Part shown: positions 8,286 through 17,292 of the stretch, in pieces
Position numbering within the stretch: the stretch's first letter is position 1
Layout of the letters: each line of letters starts with the position of its first letter
Assembly: GCA_012838225.1 (NCBI GenBank)
Contig: DUPT01000042.1
Span: 1 to 64,000, forward strand
Length of the DNA stretch: 64,000 bases
Direction: 5' to 3'
DNA from: Tissierellia bacterium
Lineage (GTDB): Bacteria > Bacillota > Clostridia > Peptostreptococcales > Acidaminobacteraceae
Notes under the pieces: model-generated
Seen by the model: the letters and a program-made list of their open reading frames with translations, nothing else
Database searches by the model: none
What the model was told of the DNA's origin: nothing
Position numbers and translations under genes: made by a program

Positions 8286-9137
8286 CTATAGTTTGCAATC
8301 TCTAAAGAATGCGATCGCGATGGCACCCGGTCCGGAATGCGTTCCCACAACGCTTCCGACCATCGATTGATAGACGGCCGATACCTTGAATTTTTGTCGC
8401 AGCCTGACTTCAAATTCAGTCAGCCGCTCGGGAGCCATGGCATGAAACAGACCGATATTGCCCAGCTCATGCTCCGGCACGTCCTGCTCGATCAGACTGA
8501 TGACCTCACTCATCGCCCGGCGAAAGCCTCGGGCCTTGCCGGCCACATCGAGCACGCCGTCACTCACGGTGATGATGGGCTTGATGCCTAGCAGGCCGCC
8601 GATGGTCCCCTGCAGGCGGCTTAGGCGACCGCCCCGGATCAGGTATTCCATCGTATCGATGATATAGTAGCTTCTGATCTCGCTCTTTAGGATCTCGAGC
8701 AGTCGCCGGGCTTCATCGGCTGATTTTAGCCGATCGATCCGCCGGGCAAACGCCAGCACGATCATGCCGAGCGAAAAGGTGACATTGCCCGAATCAAGGA
8801 CAAGCAGCCGCTCATCATCGATCTCGGCCTCGGCCAGCTTGGCTCCGCTATACGTCCCCGACAGCTTATCCGACACCGCGATATAGACGACCAGGTCGTG
8901 GTCGGAAAGCGCCGCTTGGAAGAACTCAATGAAGCGTCCGGTGGCCGGCTGAGAGGTGGTCGGATTGACCTTGGTCTGCGACTGCTTCTCGAAGAAATCC
9001 TCGATCGTCAATTCCACCTTATCGAGATAGGTTTGACTGCCGAAGTGGACATGCAACGGGATGACTCCGATATCATAGCGTTCGATGTCGGCCGGTGCCA
9101 GATCGGCGGTCGAGTCGGTCAGGACTTTGATTCTCAT
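8286..9137 (-). CDS. DegV family fatty-acid-binding protein
   Basis: 283-residue DegV protein. It begins IKVLTDSTADL, has the TSQPATGRF loop, and in the second half YLIRGGRLSRLQG and MVGSVVGTHSGPGA, all family hallmarks. DegV/FakB proteins bind a fatty acid in a buried tunnel and present it to the kinase FakA for phosphorylation in phospholipid metabolism. No fakA is present here, so whether this copy acts as a FakB is unknown. The ATG overlaps the trmL stop (ATGA), continuing the tightly coupled chain of genes. Confidence 0.93.
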   Translation of the reverse strand: MRIKVLTDSTADLAPADIERYDIGVIPLHVHFGSQTYLDKVELTIEDFFEKQSQTKVNPTTSQPATGRFIEFFQAALSDHDLVVYIAVSDKLSGTYSGAKLAEAEIDDERLLVLDSGNVTFSLGMIVLAFARRIDRLKSADEARRLLEILKSEIRSYYIIDTMEYLIRGGRLSRLQGTIGGLLGIKPIITVSDGVLDVAGKARGFRRAMSEVISLIEQDVPEHELGNIGLFHAMAPERLTEFEVRLRQKFKVSAVYQSMVGSVVGTHSGPGAIAIAFFRDCKL

Positions 9138-9589
9138 AAGAAACTCCTTTGGCGCCAGATTTCGTAGATCACAATGGCGGCGCTGTTAGAGAGATTGAGG
9201 GAGCGATTGCCGGCCCGATGTCTCATCGGGATCTTGATCCTCTGCTCCTTGAACTGCTCATGCAGAGCCGGTGGTACGCCGCCGGTCTCGCTGCCAAAGA
9301 TGATCACACACTCGTCTTCATATTCGACCTGCGTATAGTACTTGTCTCCATGGGAGGTCAACAGATACGTCGGTAGGGGGTATTTGTCACAAAAGGCCGC
9401 CAGATCATCATGCACCTCCAGCTCGACCTTATCCCAGTAGTCGAGGCCGGCCCGCTTCACCTGTCGATCATCGATCGAAAAGCCCAACGGGCGGATCAGG
9501 TGGAGCTTGGCACCGGTGATGGCGCAGGTCCGGGCGATATTGCCGGTGTTTTGCGGGATATCGGGTTCAAACAAGACCACATGGATCAT
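9134..9589 (-). CDS. trmL: tRNA (cytidine/uridine-34 2'-O)-methyltransferase, SpoU family
   Basis: 151-residue small SPOUT methyltransferase. Motifs include FEPDIPQNTGNIARTC (motif 1), IFGSETGGVP (motif 2) and the C-terminal IPMRHRAGNRSLNLSNSAAI (motif 3), which forms the knotted S-adenosylmethionine site. TrmL methylates the ribose of the wobble base in leucine tRNAs. The ATG at 9589 overlaps the preceding stop in ATGA; a GTG 12 bases upstream is possible but less likely. It is one of three RNA-modification enzymes in this operon. Confidence 0.93.
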   Translation of the reverse strand: MIHVVLFEPDIPQNTGNIARTCAITGAKLHLIRPLGFSIDDRQVKRAGLDYWDKVELEVHDDLAAFCDKYPLPTYLLTSHGDKYYTQVEYEDECVIIFGSETGGVPPALHEQFKEQRIKIPMRHRAGNRSLNLSNSAAIVIYEIWRQRSFL

Positions 9590-9891
9590 TTGTGGCGACA
9601 CCCGTCCCCGGTAAAGCTGACCAGGATGGCACCGCTAAAGAGCGGGACCACCGTGTATTCGGCATTATAGATCGCATCGAGGCCTCGGGCCTCGAGGATC
9701 AATCGGACCTGTGACTCCAGCCGGGTGAAGGCATGCTGGACCAGGTCCTCATACTCACTCAGCTGCGTCTCTTTAAAGCTTTTTAAAAGCACTGCCATAT
9801 CGCTCGAGAGCGACGAGCTGACGATATAGGTCTCAAAGATCATCTCGATCTGCTCGACCTGGCTCGGATCATAAGGGTTTTTCGTGATCAC
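9586..9891 (-). CDS. Conserved-looking small protein of unknown function
   Basis: 101 residues, not recognised. The GTG start at 9891 overlaps the nth stop (GTGA) and has GGAG seven bases upstream; an upstream in-frame start would run 50 bases into nth. The predicted protein is mostly helical in the first two thirds (Q-V-E-Q-I-E to R-L-I-L-E-A-R) and ends with a hydrophobic beta-like stretch (YTVVPLFSGAILVSF). It has no signal peptide or clear membrane helix. The stop overlaps trmL in ATGA, so it is surely translated as part of the operon. Function cannot be given. Confidence 0.75.
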   Translation of the reverse strand: MITKNPYDPSQVEQIEMIFETYIVSSSLSSDMAVLLKSFKETQLSEYEDLVQHAFTRLESQVRLILEARGLDAIYNAEYTVVPLFSGAILVSFTGDGCRHK

Positions 9892-10514
9892 TTGCGGACT
9901 CCGATCTTGGGACAGATATCTTCGAGCAGACAGCGCTCGCAATCAGGGTTTCGGGCTTTACACAGATAGCGGCCGTGAAAGATCAGGCGGTGATGAAGCT
10001 CCGTCCAACAGTCCGGTGGAAACAGCTCCTCCAAGACGCCCGCCACCTTATCCGGATCCTTGAGCTCGGTCAGTCCCAGCCGACGAGCGACCCGCCCGAC
10101 ATGGGTATCGACCGCGATCGCCGGGATGCCAAAGGCATTCGATAGCACGACACTGGCGGTCTTTCGGCCAACGCCTCGCAGGCTCTCAAGCGCCGCCCGG
10201 TCGGATGGCACCTCGGAATCGAACCGATCGACCAACTCCTGCGCCGCCTCCTGGAGCGCCCGGGCCTTCTGTTTATACATACCACAAGTCCGGATGATCT
10301 CCTCGAGCTCACTTCGACTGAGCGCCAGCATATCCTCCGGTGTCCTAACGCGCCGAAACAGCTCCTCCGTGATCAGATTGACGCGCACATCGGTGCACTG
10401 CGCCGACAGAACGGTCGCGATCAAGAGCTCATACGGTGTGGTGTAGTTCAATTCGGCCTTGGCCCCGGGGTGCATCACCCCGAGGCGCCGAAAAATCTCT
10501 AGGGGGTCTGGCAT
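9888..10514 (-). CDS. nth: Endonuclease III (DNA glycosylase/AP lyase)
   Basis: 208-residue base-excision repair enzyme that removes oxidised pyrimidines and cleaves at abasic sites. It carries LIATVLSAQCTD near the start, the helix-hairpin-helix LRGVGRKTA with the catalytic lysine, the VDTHVGRVARRLGL loop with the catalytic aspartate, and a C-terminal [4Fe-4S] ligand set C-X6-C-X2-C-X5-C (CKARNPDCERCLLEDIC). The ATG at 10514 overlaps the upstream TGA (TGATG). Length is normal for the family. Confidence 0.96.
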   Translation of the reverse strand: MPDPLEIFRRLGVMHPGAKAELNYTTPYELLIATVLSAQCTDVRVNLITEELFRRVRTPEDMLALSRSELEEIIRTCGMYKQKARALQEAAQELVDRFDSEVPSDRAALESLRGVGRKTASVVLSNAFGIPAIAVDTHVGRVARRLGLTELKDPDKVAGVLEELFPPDCWTELHHRLIFHGRYLCKARNPDCERCLLEDICPKIGVRK

Positions 10515-11707
10515 CAATCGATCAGGCCCATGTCCCGACCGACGGCCGCAAACTGCTCGACCGCAAAGTCAAGGTCTTCTTTGGAGTGCTCGGCCGTCAC
10601 CATGCAGCGCAGTCGACCGGTGCCCTTGGGTACTGTCGGGAAGACGATGGCCGACACAAAGACGCCCTTATCGAGCAGTGCCTTGGAGAATTCCATGGTC
10701 TTGGCCTCTTCACCGATGATGACCGGGGTGATCGGGGTCTCGGAATGACCGGTATTGAAGCCCAGGGTACCGAGCTTTTCTTTAAAGTAGCGGGCATTAT
10801 CCCACAGCTTGTCGGTGTACTGCGAATCCGTCGACAGCAGCTCGACGGCTTTGATCAAAGCGCCGGCGGAGGCCGGTGTCAAAGAGGTGCTAAACAGGAT
10901 CGGTCGTCCCCGGTGGCTGAGCCACTCCTGAGTCACCTTCTTCGAGGCGACATAGCCGCCGATCACACCGAGGGCTTTCGACAGCGTACCGATGATAAAG
11001 TCGATCCGGCCGTGCAGACCGAAATGGTCGACCGTACCGCGGCCGTTCTCACCCAGGACGCCACTGCCGTGGGCATCATCGACATAGGTCAGGGCACTGT
11101 ATTTTTCAGCCAGCTCCACGATCTGTGGCAGCGGTGCCAAATCACCATCCATACTGAAGACACCGTCGGTGATGATCAGACGGGTCTTGTATTTACCGTC
11201 GGTCTCCTGAAGGATCCGCTCCAGGTCGGCCATGTCGGCATGCTTATAGACGGCCTTGTCGGCCCGGGATAAGCGAACACCGTCGATGATCGAGGCGTGG
11301 TTCAGTTCATCCGAAATGATCAGGTCGCCTTTTTCAGTGATGGCCTGGATGGTCCCGGCATTGCAGTTGAAGCCCGATTGATAGACCGTGACGGCCTCTT
11401 CACGCTTGAACTCCGCCAGCTTTTGCTCGAGCTCCTCGTGCAGGTCGAGGTTGCCGATGATGGTGCGGACCGCTCCGGCTCCGACGCCGTATTTTTCGGT
11501 CGCTTCGATGGCGGCTTGCTTGATCTCGGGATGATTGGCAAACCCGAGGTAGTTGTTGGACGACAGGTTGACGATATTATCGCGACCGTTTAGGGTGACC
11601 CTTGCGCCGCTGGGGCTCGACATCACCGGCAGTTTGCGATAAACGCCCTGATCCTTCAGCTCTTCGATCTTCTCCTGCAGGAAGCCCAACTCATGTACTT
11701 TGTCCAT
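10514..11707 (-). CDS. kbl: Glycine C-acetyltransferase (2-amino-3-ketobutyrate CoA ligase), internal start
   Basis: 397-residue PLP-dependent alpha-oxoamine synthase, in frame with the QueG part but with its own AAGGAG eight bases before ATG 11707. Family features: [10 protein letters not shown] near the start, [11 protein letters not shown] with the cofactor-contacting Asp and His, and GTLSKALG with the Schiff-base lysine. Kbl cleaves 2-amino-3-oxobutyrate with CoA to glycine and acetyl-CoA in threonine breakdown; BioF-like 8-amino-7-oxononanoate synthase is the close alternative, but length and motifs favour Kbl. No threonine dehydrogenase gene lies nearby. I think translation from this internal start is likely even if readthrough also occurs. 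Confidence 0.85.
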   Translation of the reverse strand: MDKVHELGFLQEKIEELKDQGVYRKLPVMSSPSGARVTLNGRDNIVNLSSNNYLGFANHPEIKQAAIEATEKYGVGAGAVRTIIGNLDLHEELEQKLAEFKREEAVTVYQSGFNCNAGTIQAITEKGDLIISDELNHASIIDGVRLSRADKAVYKHADMADLERILQETDGKYKTRLIITDGVFSMDGDLAPLPQIVELAEKYSALTYVDDAHGSGVLGENGRGTVDHFGLHGRIDFIIGTLSKALGVIGGYVASKKVTQEWLSHRGRPILFSTSLTPASAGALIKAVELLSTDSQYTDKLWDNARYFKEKLGTLGFNTGHSETPITPVIIGEEAKTMEFSKALLDKGVFVSAIVFPTVPKGTGRLRCMVTAEHSKEDLDFAVEQFAAVGRDMGLID

Positions 11708-12433
11708 TCTAACTCTCCTTATCCAAAGTGTATTGCGGTGCAAACGGCTTCGGCCGATCCAGGCGAAATCCCGTTTGCCATACCGCTGGTGAAATGTCCG
11801 GTTGCTCTCTCGGTCGAGAAAGTCAGCCGGAAAAATAAAGCCTGCGTGATAGGGCGCTACCCGGTTATACGGACAGGCCCGCTGACAGATATCACACCCA
11901 TAGACATAGCCGTGCAGATCCGTCGGCTCGTCGCGCTTCGATTGCGTCCTGGCCGACAGACACTTGGTCTGATCGAGTCGGTGATCGCTTAGGGCGCCGA
12001 CCGGACAGGCCGCCTCGCACCGCCGGCAGCTGCCGCAGCCATCGGCTACCAGCTCCGCCGCCGGGGCGACATCCTCCAGGCTCAGCCAGCCGATATTGAC
12101 ACTGCTGCCAAGCGTCGGATGGATCAGACAAGTGTTGCGACCGATAAAGCCCAGACCGGCCAGTCGGGCCATGTCCCGATCATGATACGCATGGGTGTCA
12201 CAATATATTCTACCCGATAGGTTAAATTCTGAACGAACTTTTTCGAGGATTTCTCCGATCACCCGGTGATAATCCTCCAGCATAGCACTGGCGGTTTTCA
12301 CTTCCCCGGGCCCGAGTTCATTCTCATAGAGCTGATAGCGTTTTAGGATCACCAGGGCCGAGCCCCCCAAAAACGGGGCGATCCCGGCCGCATCGGCGCC
12401 GTGGCTTTTGGCCGAGCGGATCAGCTGTCTCAC
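10514..12433 (-). CDS. queG-kbl: QueG-type epoxyqueuosine reductase joined in frame to glycine C-acetyltransferase
   Basis: One uninterrupted 639-codon frame holds two proteins. Residues 1-242 are a short Que[19 protein letters not shown], then two [4Fe-4S] motifs ([16 protein letters not shown] and [12 protein letters not shown]), ending at the RLHRN segment and lacking the HEAT-like tail of longer QueG. Residues 243-639 are a complete Kbl-type PLP enzyme. QueG makes queuosine, the modified wobble base of tRNA. The GTG start overlaps the preceding stop (GTGA) with GGAGG upstream. No stop separates the two parts, but a Shine-Dalgarno and ATG lie at the junction, and a TAA sits one frame off just before it. 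It may be a true fusion, two products, or an indel. Confidence 0.85.
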   Translation of the reverse strand: MRQLIRSAKSHGADAAGIAPFLGGSALVILKRYQLYENELGPGEVKTASAMLEDYHRVIGEILEKVRSEFNLSGRIYCDTHAYHDRDMARLAGLGFIGRNTCLIHPTLGSSVNIGWLSLEDVAPAAELVADGCGSCRRCEAACPVGALSDHRLDQTKCLSARTQSKRDEPTDLHGYVYGCDICQRACPYNRVAPYHAGFIFPADFLDRESNRTFHQRYGKRDFAWIGRSRLHRNTLWIRRVRMDKVHELGFLQEKIEELKDQGVYRKLPVMSSPSGARVTLNGRDNIVNLSSNNYLGFANHPEIKQAAIEATEKYGVGAGAVRTIIGNLDLHEELEQKLAEFKREEAVTVYQSGFNCNAGTIQAITEKGDLIISDELNHASIIDGVRLSRADKAVYKHADMADLERILQETDGKYKTRLIITDGVFSMDGDLAPLPQIVELAEKYSALTYVDDAHGSGVLGENGRGTVDHFGLHGRIDFIIGTLSKALGVIGGYVASKKVTQEWLSHRGRPILFSTSLTPASAGALIKAVELLSTDSQYTDKLWDNARYFKEKLGTLGFNTGHSETPITPVIIGEEAKTMEFSKALLDKGVFVSAIVFPTVPKGTGRLRCMVTAEHSKEDLDFAVEQFAAVGRDMGLID

Positions 12434-14052
12434 TCCCCGACCTCCATGATAAAGAAGCTGACATCATCGACCAGCTCACTTCGAAACGGTTCGATCCGGT
12501 TCATGATGGCCTCATGCAGCTCCGACAGCGGCTGATTGGCAAAGGAGAGCATCAGCTCGATCAGATCCTCCTCCATCATATCAAACGGCTGGCGCTCATC
12601 GACTAAGCCATCGGTATAGAAGATGATCCGATCCCCCGGGCCCAGATCGATCGAGGCATCGACATACTCGGGCTGGAAGAAGCTGCCCATCTTGATGATC
12701 GGAAAGCCGCTCGATTGATTGAGTCGACTGATCTCACCCGAACGGTGCACCACCAGCGGCTCACCGTTTAGGCCGCCGGAGCAATACGTCAGCCGCTTCG
12801 AGCGCATATCATAGGCGGCGATCAGCAGCACGATATGCATCTCATCCGGAAAGCCCATCTTGTTGAATTCCTCATACAGATGGAGCAGATTGCGAGACGG
12901 CTTATCGCCCAGGTAGCGCTTGACGAGAGGCGAGGTCGATCGGATATAGTGATAACAGTAGATATTCATCAGGGCGGCATTGATGCCGTGGCCCGAGACA
13001 TCGAGGATATACATCCCGACCCGGTGCTCATCGATATCATAGATGTCAAAGAAATCACCGCTCATCTTATCGCAGGCGACATTCTCTGAGATGAACGACA
13101 CCCCGCGATAGGAGATATCCCGAGCCGGCATCATCGATTTCTGCAGCTCCTTGGCCGAATCGATCTCCTCCTCGAGGGTCTGATTGAACACCATCAATTC
13201 CTGCGTCCGCTCCTCGACCAGCTCCTCGAGATTGGTGGTATAGGCCTCGCGCTCACGGTCGATCTCCATCATATGACCCAGGTAGGAGCGAAACAAATGC
13301 TTATAAAAGGCGTGGCTCATAAAGGCGATCGACAACACCCTCAGGCCATTGGCCAACAGATGGATGTATTCGCTTTGATGATCGCCAAACGGCGGATAGA
13401 CGAAAGTCGCCAGGTGGATGATGCCGACAAACAGGATCGATTCGGCATTGCGGTCACTATCGGCCACATACTTGATCAGGTAGCCCAAAAAATTCGAGAA
13501 GATCAACAGAAACAGCACCCCCAGGATCCACTGATTATTGAAGGTGACACCGTTACGCATGACAAAATACAAAATGATCAGCAGCGCCGCCACCGTCAGA
13601 AGCAGGATCGGCACCTGCGACAGAGGAAGCTTCGAATAGATATCCCGCCGGACCAAAAACAGCTTGACGACCAGGATGATCAGCATCCCGATGGTGATGA
13701 TGAGATTGAGCTGGGTCAACACGATCTCACTAAAGGGTGAGCTGATGACCCGTTCGACCCGCTCCAAGAGCTGCAGACTATACATCGTCGTTAGAAGCAT
13801 GGCCAGCACGGTAAACAGGAGGTAGCGCACCTCCCGGAAGATACTATAGCTGTAGAGATTGATCAGCAGGATCACCGCACTGAGCACGATCAGGATCAAG
13901 ACCAGTGAGGTATTATACAGCGAGATATTCTGGCCCAGCAGCCGCTGGGCGGCCAGGGCAATGGTCTCGGACGAGGCCAGGGCCAGATACAGCCAGGCCA
14001 ACCCGAGAAAGATCAGAATACGCCAAAGTTTGGTCCGAATACTTTTCTCCAT
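12430..14052 (-). CDS. Multi-pass membrane protein with SpoIIE/RsbU-type PP2C phosphatase domain
   Basis: 540 residues. The first about 260 form seven or eight hydrophobic helices, followed by a charged coiled coil (about 265-310, [22 protein letters not shown]). The C-terminal about 230 residues are a PPM-type serine/threonine phosphatase with [27 protein letters not shown] and FYTDGLVDE, supplying the metal-binding aspartates. Such proteins usually dephosphorylate anti-anti-sigma (STAS) proteins in partner switching. No STAS or RsbW-like gene is in the window, so the target is elsewhere. The ATG overlaps the kinase stop in TGATG. The membrane part resembles a sensor module, ligand unknown. 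Confidence 0.9.
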   Translation of the reverse strand: MEKSIRTKLWRILIFLGLAWLYLALASSETIALAAQRLLGQNISLYNTSLVLILIVLSAVILLINLYSYSIFREVRYLLFTVLAMLLTTMYSLQLLERVERVISSPFSEIVLTQLNLIITIGMLIILVVKLFLVRRDIYSKLPLSQVPILLLTVAALLIILYFVMRNGVTFNNQWILGVLFLLIFSNFLGYLIKYVADSDRNAESILFVGIIHLATFVYPPFGDHQSEYIHLLANGLRVLSIAFMSHAFYKHLFRSYLGHMMEIDREREAYTTNLEELVEERTQELMVFNQTLEEEIDSAKELQKSMMPARDISYRGVSFISENVACDKMSGDFFDIYDIDEHRVGMYILDVSGHGINAALMNIYCYHYIRSTSPLVKRYLGDKPSRNLLHLYEEFNKMGFPDEMHIVLLIAAYDMRSKRLTYCSGGLNGEPLVVHRSGEISRLNQSSGFPIIKMGSFFQPEYVDASIDLGPGDRIIFYTDGLVDERQPFDMMEEDLIELMLSFANQPLSELHEAIMNRIEPFRSELVDDVSFFIMEVGE

Positions 14053-15611
14053 CAAACGTCTAAGCTGCTCCCTCCGATGAATTCTTTCAGGATCGAGGTC
14101 GATGGCACCATCGTCTCATCCTCGATCTCTAAAAAGTAATAGAGAAATTTCTTGAGCCGCTTGGCATGATAGAAGACCGGGCTCTCCAGCGTGATCTCCT
14201 CAAGCAGCGGCAGGGCGTGTTTTTTCAGGACCGCCAGCTCATAATCGAGCGCCGAGTTGAAGATGGCATCGGCGTTCTCCTGGAAGGGGAAGATATGCCG
14301 GTCCTCACCCTTTCTCACCGAGGCGAAGCGAGCGATGGTATCGGCAGCCGAGTAGCCCCGGGTGCGGTGATCGCGCACGATCCGGCGCAGCAGGCGGTTA
14401 TCGGTCGTCGGGATCCGGTTATGCTCATCGAGGTTGAGGACCGTCAGCGCCGACACATAGATCTTGTATTTATCCTTTTGAAAGACGCCCGAGCTGAGGC
14501 GCTCATTCAGCGCATGGATGCCCTCCAGGATGAGCGGCTGCTCCGGCCCCAGCTGAAACGGCTCGGCCGAAAACGACTTCGTCCCCGAGATAAAGTCAAA
14601 CACCGGCAGGTGGACCGGCTTTTCCTGGAGCAGATCCCTCAGGTGGCGATTGAGCAGTGTCAGATCGAGTGCCTCGATCGTCTCAAAATCATACTCCCCG
14701 TGTTCATCGAGCGGCGTATCGACCCGGTCGACAAAATAGTTATCAAGCGAAATCGAAGCCGGTGTGACGCCGCTGGTCATCAGCTGGATCTTCAGCCGCT
14801 GGGCAAAGGTCGTCTTGCCGGAGGAGGAGGGACCGCTGATCAGGATGATCCGCTTTTTTTGACGCAGGATATCATCGGCGATCTGAGCGATCTTTTTCTC
14901 ATGCAGCGCTTCTTGGACCTGGATGAGCTCACGGTCTTGGCCTTGGCGGATCTTGGTATTGAGATCACGCACCGTCTCGACCTCCATCAATCGGCCCCAG
15001 TGCTCGGCCTCCATATGGATGGCGTGGGTCTTAGCCTGCTCGACAAACGGCGGCACACTCGACGGATGAGCCGGTGTCGGATGGCGCAGGATAAAGCCCG
15101 GGGCGTAGTAGACGATCTCAAAGTCTTTGATAAAGGAGGTGTCGGGCACCATATAGCCATAGAAATAGTGGTGATAGTCGCGGCACTGATACATCGTCAC
15201 CTTTTTCATCCGCTTATAGTCGATGATCTCGTTTTTATACAACAGCCCCTCGGCGGCATAGATCGCCTTGGCCTCAGGGATGGTCATTTCTTTTTTGGTG
15301 AACGGGATCGCCTGTCGGACCAGTTCATGCATCCTTCGCTCGATCAGCACCAGGTCGTTTTCGTGGATCGCCTCGGGCGGATCGGCCTCGACATAGATAC
15401 CGTGCGAGAGCGAGTGGATGACCCGAAACTTGATCTCGGGCATCAGCTCCTTTAGCGCAATGTAGAACAAAAACACCAGGCCCCGTTGATAGATCCGCTC
15501 GCCATCGGCGTCCTTGATCGTGATGAACTGGACATCGTCTTGGCCGGCTTTGAGGCGGCTTAGCTCTCTGATTTCATTGCCATCGAGAAAGGCAAGCGCA
15601 ACATTTTCCAT
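14052..15611 (-). CDS. Nucleoside kinase: TGS/ThrRS-like N-terminus with uridine-kinase P-loop domain
   Basis: 519 residues. The N-terminal about 230 resemble the TGS and second additional domains of threonyl-tRNA synthetase (FRVIHSLSHGIYVEA, then FYGYMVPDTSFIKDFEIVYY). From about 265 there is a uridine/phosphoribulokinase P-loop domain: ISGPSSSGKTTFAQRL (Walker A), SLDNYFVDR, EGIHALNE and RRIVRDHRTRG. Clostridia commonly have such fused kinases, annotated as nucleoside kinases; substrate has rarely been shown. The ATG overlaps the HEPN gene stop by one base (TAATG). A role in nucleoside salvage would fit the downstream nucleoside importer. Confidence 0.9.
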   Translation of the reverse strand: MENVALAFLDGNEIRELSRLKAGQDDVQFITIKDADGERIYQRGLVFLFYIALKELMPEIKFRVIHSLSHGIYVEADPPEAIHENDLVLIERRMHELVRQAIPFTKKEMTIPEAKAIYAAEGLLYKNEIIDYKRMKKVTMYQCRDYHHYFYGYMVPDTSFIKDFEIVYYAPGFILRHPTPAHPSSVPPFVEQAKTHAIHMEAEHWGRLMEVETVRDLNTKIRQGQDRELIQVQEALHEKKIAQIADDILRQKKRIILISGPSSSGKTTFAQRLKIQLMTSGVTPASISLDNYFVDRVDTPLDEHGEYDFETIEALDLTLLNRHLRDLLQEKPVHLPVFDFISGTKSFSAEPFQLGPEQPLILEGIHALNERLSSGVFQKDKYKIYVSALTVLNLDEHNRIPTTDNRLLRRIVRDHRTRGYSAADTIARFASVRKGEDRHIFPFQENADAIFNSALDYELAVLKKHALPLLEEITLESPVFYHAKRLKKFLYYFLEIEDETMVPSTSILKEFIGGSSLDV

Positions 15612-16378
15612 TACAGCTTCTCCTCTGCTACCTTATCCAGGATCGCCCGGTTGAGGCGATCGTATTTGGAATCATAGATCCGAACATCGGCATCCTCCAG
15701 CGCTTGACGCATCTTTTGGACCAGCTCCTGCGGATCGGGAAAGATCTCCTTGATCCGCTCGATCGAGGCCGGCTGAAAGCCGTGGCCGACGACCGATTCA
15801 TGGCGCAGCTCGACGATCGCCTTCATCTTGGGGCTGGTCAATCGATCGATCGCCTGAAGGACCTTCTTATCCCATTTGTGGTGCTGGCGGATATAGCGCT
15901 CGACCCCGAAGATGATATTGCCGGTCCCGATCTTATACTTTCGGCGCAGCCGATTTAGGATCCGATCCTCTTCGAACAGGACATTGAACAGGTCGATATC
16001 GCCCTCCAGCTCGTGGCGGGCAAAGATGTATTTGAAATAGGCTTCATTGAAGCGATAGACCCGGCCTAAAAAGTCAGCGCCCTGTCCCTGGATCAACTGG
16101 ATCCTGAGGCTCCACAACAGCTCACTGAAGACCGCATCGGGATCCCCCTTATCGATATCCCGGAAATTGAGCTCGAGCAGCTCTGAGAAGGCCGGATCGA
16201 GCCCGTCCTTGATCTGCTCATACAGCTCCTTCGCCCGGGGAAAATCGAAGTCCAGGCTGAGGACGCCGAGCTTGATCAGTTTTTTCAGATCCTCTGAGGC
16301 CTCATCCTCAAGCAGATGGTATAGGATATTATACTGAAAACTGTTGACCAGTGTCGGGATGGTTTGGGCTGGGGACAT
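15611..16378 (-). CDS. Orphan HEPN-domain protein resembling the C-terminal half of Csm6
   Basis: 255 residues, predominantly helical. Near the C-terminus is ELRHESVVGHGF, giving R192-x6-H199, the R-x4-6-H catalytic signature of HEPN ribonucleases. Other stretches (FDFPRAKELYEQI about 44-56, GQGADFLGRVYRFNEAYFKYI about 98-118 in shape) resemble the HEPN half of Csm6/Csx1-type CRISPR ancillary nucleases, but the CARF domain that senses cyclic oligoadenylate is missing and there are no cas genes. The ATG at 16378 has AGGAG seven bases upstream and starts 50 bases inside the end of rluA. It is coupled to the nucleoside kinase by TAATG. The HEPN call rests on motif and pattern recognition only; activity is unproven. 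Confidence 0.6.
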   Translation of the reverse strand: MSPAQTIPTLVNSFQYNILYHLLEDEASEDLKKLIKLGVLSLDFDFPRAKELYEQIKDGLDPAFSELLELNFRDIDKGDPDAVFSELLWSLRIQLIQGQGADFLGRVYRFNEAYFKYIFARHELEGDIDLFNVLFEEDRILNRLRRKYKIGTGNIIFGVERYIRQHHKWDKKVLQAIDRLTSPKMKAIVELRHESVVGHGFQPASIERIKEIFPDPQELVQKMRQALEDADVRIYDSKYDRLNRAILDKVAEEKL

Positions 16379-17231
16379 AATTGAACTCCTCTAATAGTCG
16401 CTGACGAAAGTCCGGTGAGAGATAGTGGATCGTCTGATGCTCAAACTCGAGTCGGTGGGCACAAAGCCACTGGTGGCTGCCGCCTCGGCCGTATTTGGGA
16501 TCACCCACGATGGGGTGGCCGATATGCTGCATCAGGGCGCGGATCTGGTGGGCATGGCCGGTGATCAGTTCGATCTCGATCAGCGTCTTATCACCCGAGC
16601 TCACGATCGGGTCGATCCTGGTCGTCGTCATGTGACCCTGACCGACCACCACCTGATTTCGGGTCCGATCCTTCTTCATCGGCACCTGCCAGGTCCTCGC
16701 TTCTTCTATTGTACCAAAAACGATCGCCAAATAGTACTTATGCACCTGTCCCAGGCGCATCAGCCGATTGTAATTTTGCAGGCCCGAATAGGTCCGGCCA
16801 AACAGGACCAGGCCCGAGGTATTGCGATCGAGCCGGCTGATCGGTGACATGCGAAAGGTGTCGGTCTGCTCGTCGGCAAAGACGGATTGGACCAACAGGC
16901 TGAGTGATTTCTCACCGGACCTATCCGGGATGGTCTTGAGACCGACCGGTTTATAGACCACCAGCCAGTCCTCGCCCCGAGCGATGACTTGGAGCTCGCC
17001 CGAAACGAGCTGCTTGGCCGGTGCGGCCGTATCGAGTGTCTCCGGCCAGTTGAGCTCGAGCACATCGCCGGCATACACCCGGTCACTGATTTTTAGTTTT
17101 TTTCCCTCCCGGCGCACGGGTCGGGTGCGAAGCAAACGAAAGATCTCGTTTCGACTGATGCCGGGAAAACGTTTTCGCAGGTAGCGATCGAGTCGTTGGT
17201 CATGTGCACTCTGGTCAATTGTCAGTTTCAT
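16329..17231 (-). CDS. RluA-family RNA pseudouridine synthase
   Basis: 300 residues. An N-terminal S4 RNA-binding domain (about 12-70, RLDRYLRKRFPGISRNEIFRLL without break) precedes the catalytic domain, with VVYKPVGL, the active-site aspartate in RLDRNTSGLVLFG and the C-terminal GHAHQIRALMQHIGHPIVGDPKYG. It isomerises uridine to pseudouridine in rRNA or tRNA; position specificity cannot be told, and it is closest to RluC/RluD-type proteins with S4. I place the start at ATG 17231 (MKLTIDQS); an ATG 15 bases upstream is possible. It is the first gene of the long minus-strand operon, facing the MltG-like gene. Confidence 0.92.
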   Translation of the reverse strand: MKLTIDQSAHDQRLDRYLRKRFPGISRNEIFRLLRTRPVRREGKKLKISDRVYAGDVLELNWPETLDTAAPAKQLVSGELQVIARGEDWLVVYKPVGLKTIPDRSGEKSLSLLVQSVFADEQTDTFRMSPISRLDRNTSGLVLFGRTYSGLQNYNRLMRLGQVHKYYLAIVFGTIEEARTWQVPMKKDRTRNQVVVGQGHMTTTRIDPIVSSGDKTLIEIELITGHAHQIRALMQHIGHPIVGDPKYGRGGSHQWLCAHRLEFEHQTIHYLSPDFRQRLLEEFNYVPSPNHPDTGQQFSV

Positions 17232-17292
17232 AGCCGCCCCATTCATTGATTTTTGATGGCCTGTGTGGTAAATTGTCATTGAGGTGAATACG

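Noticed and set aside
10436-11272. 278-codon plus-strand frame opposite kbl
   Set aside because: Shadow of kbl; low-complexity translation without start signals.
11708-12433. Stop-codon reassignment to explain missing stops
   Set aside because: TAA, TAG and TGA all end normal genes throughout, and the junctions contain no in-frame stop that would need recoding.
14166-15455. 429-codon open frame on the plus strand opposite the nucleoside kinase
   Set aside because: It is an antisense shadow of a gene with clear motifs; the product has no family features and no ribosome site.
15611-16378. Remnant type III CRISPR system
   Set aside because: No cas genes, CARF domain or repeat array anywhere in the window; only the HEPN-like protein is present.
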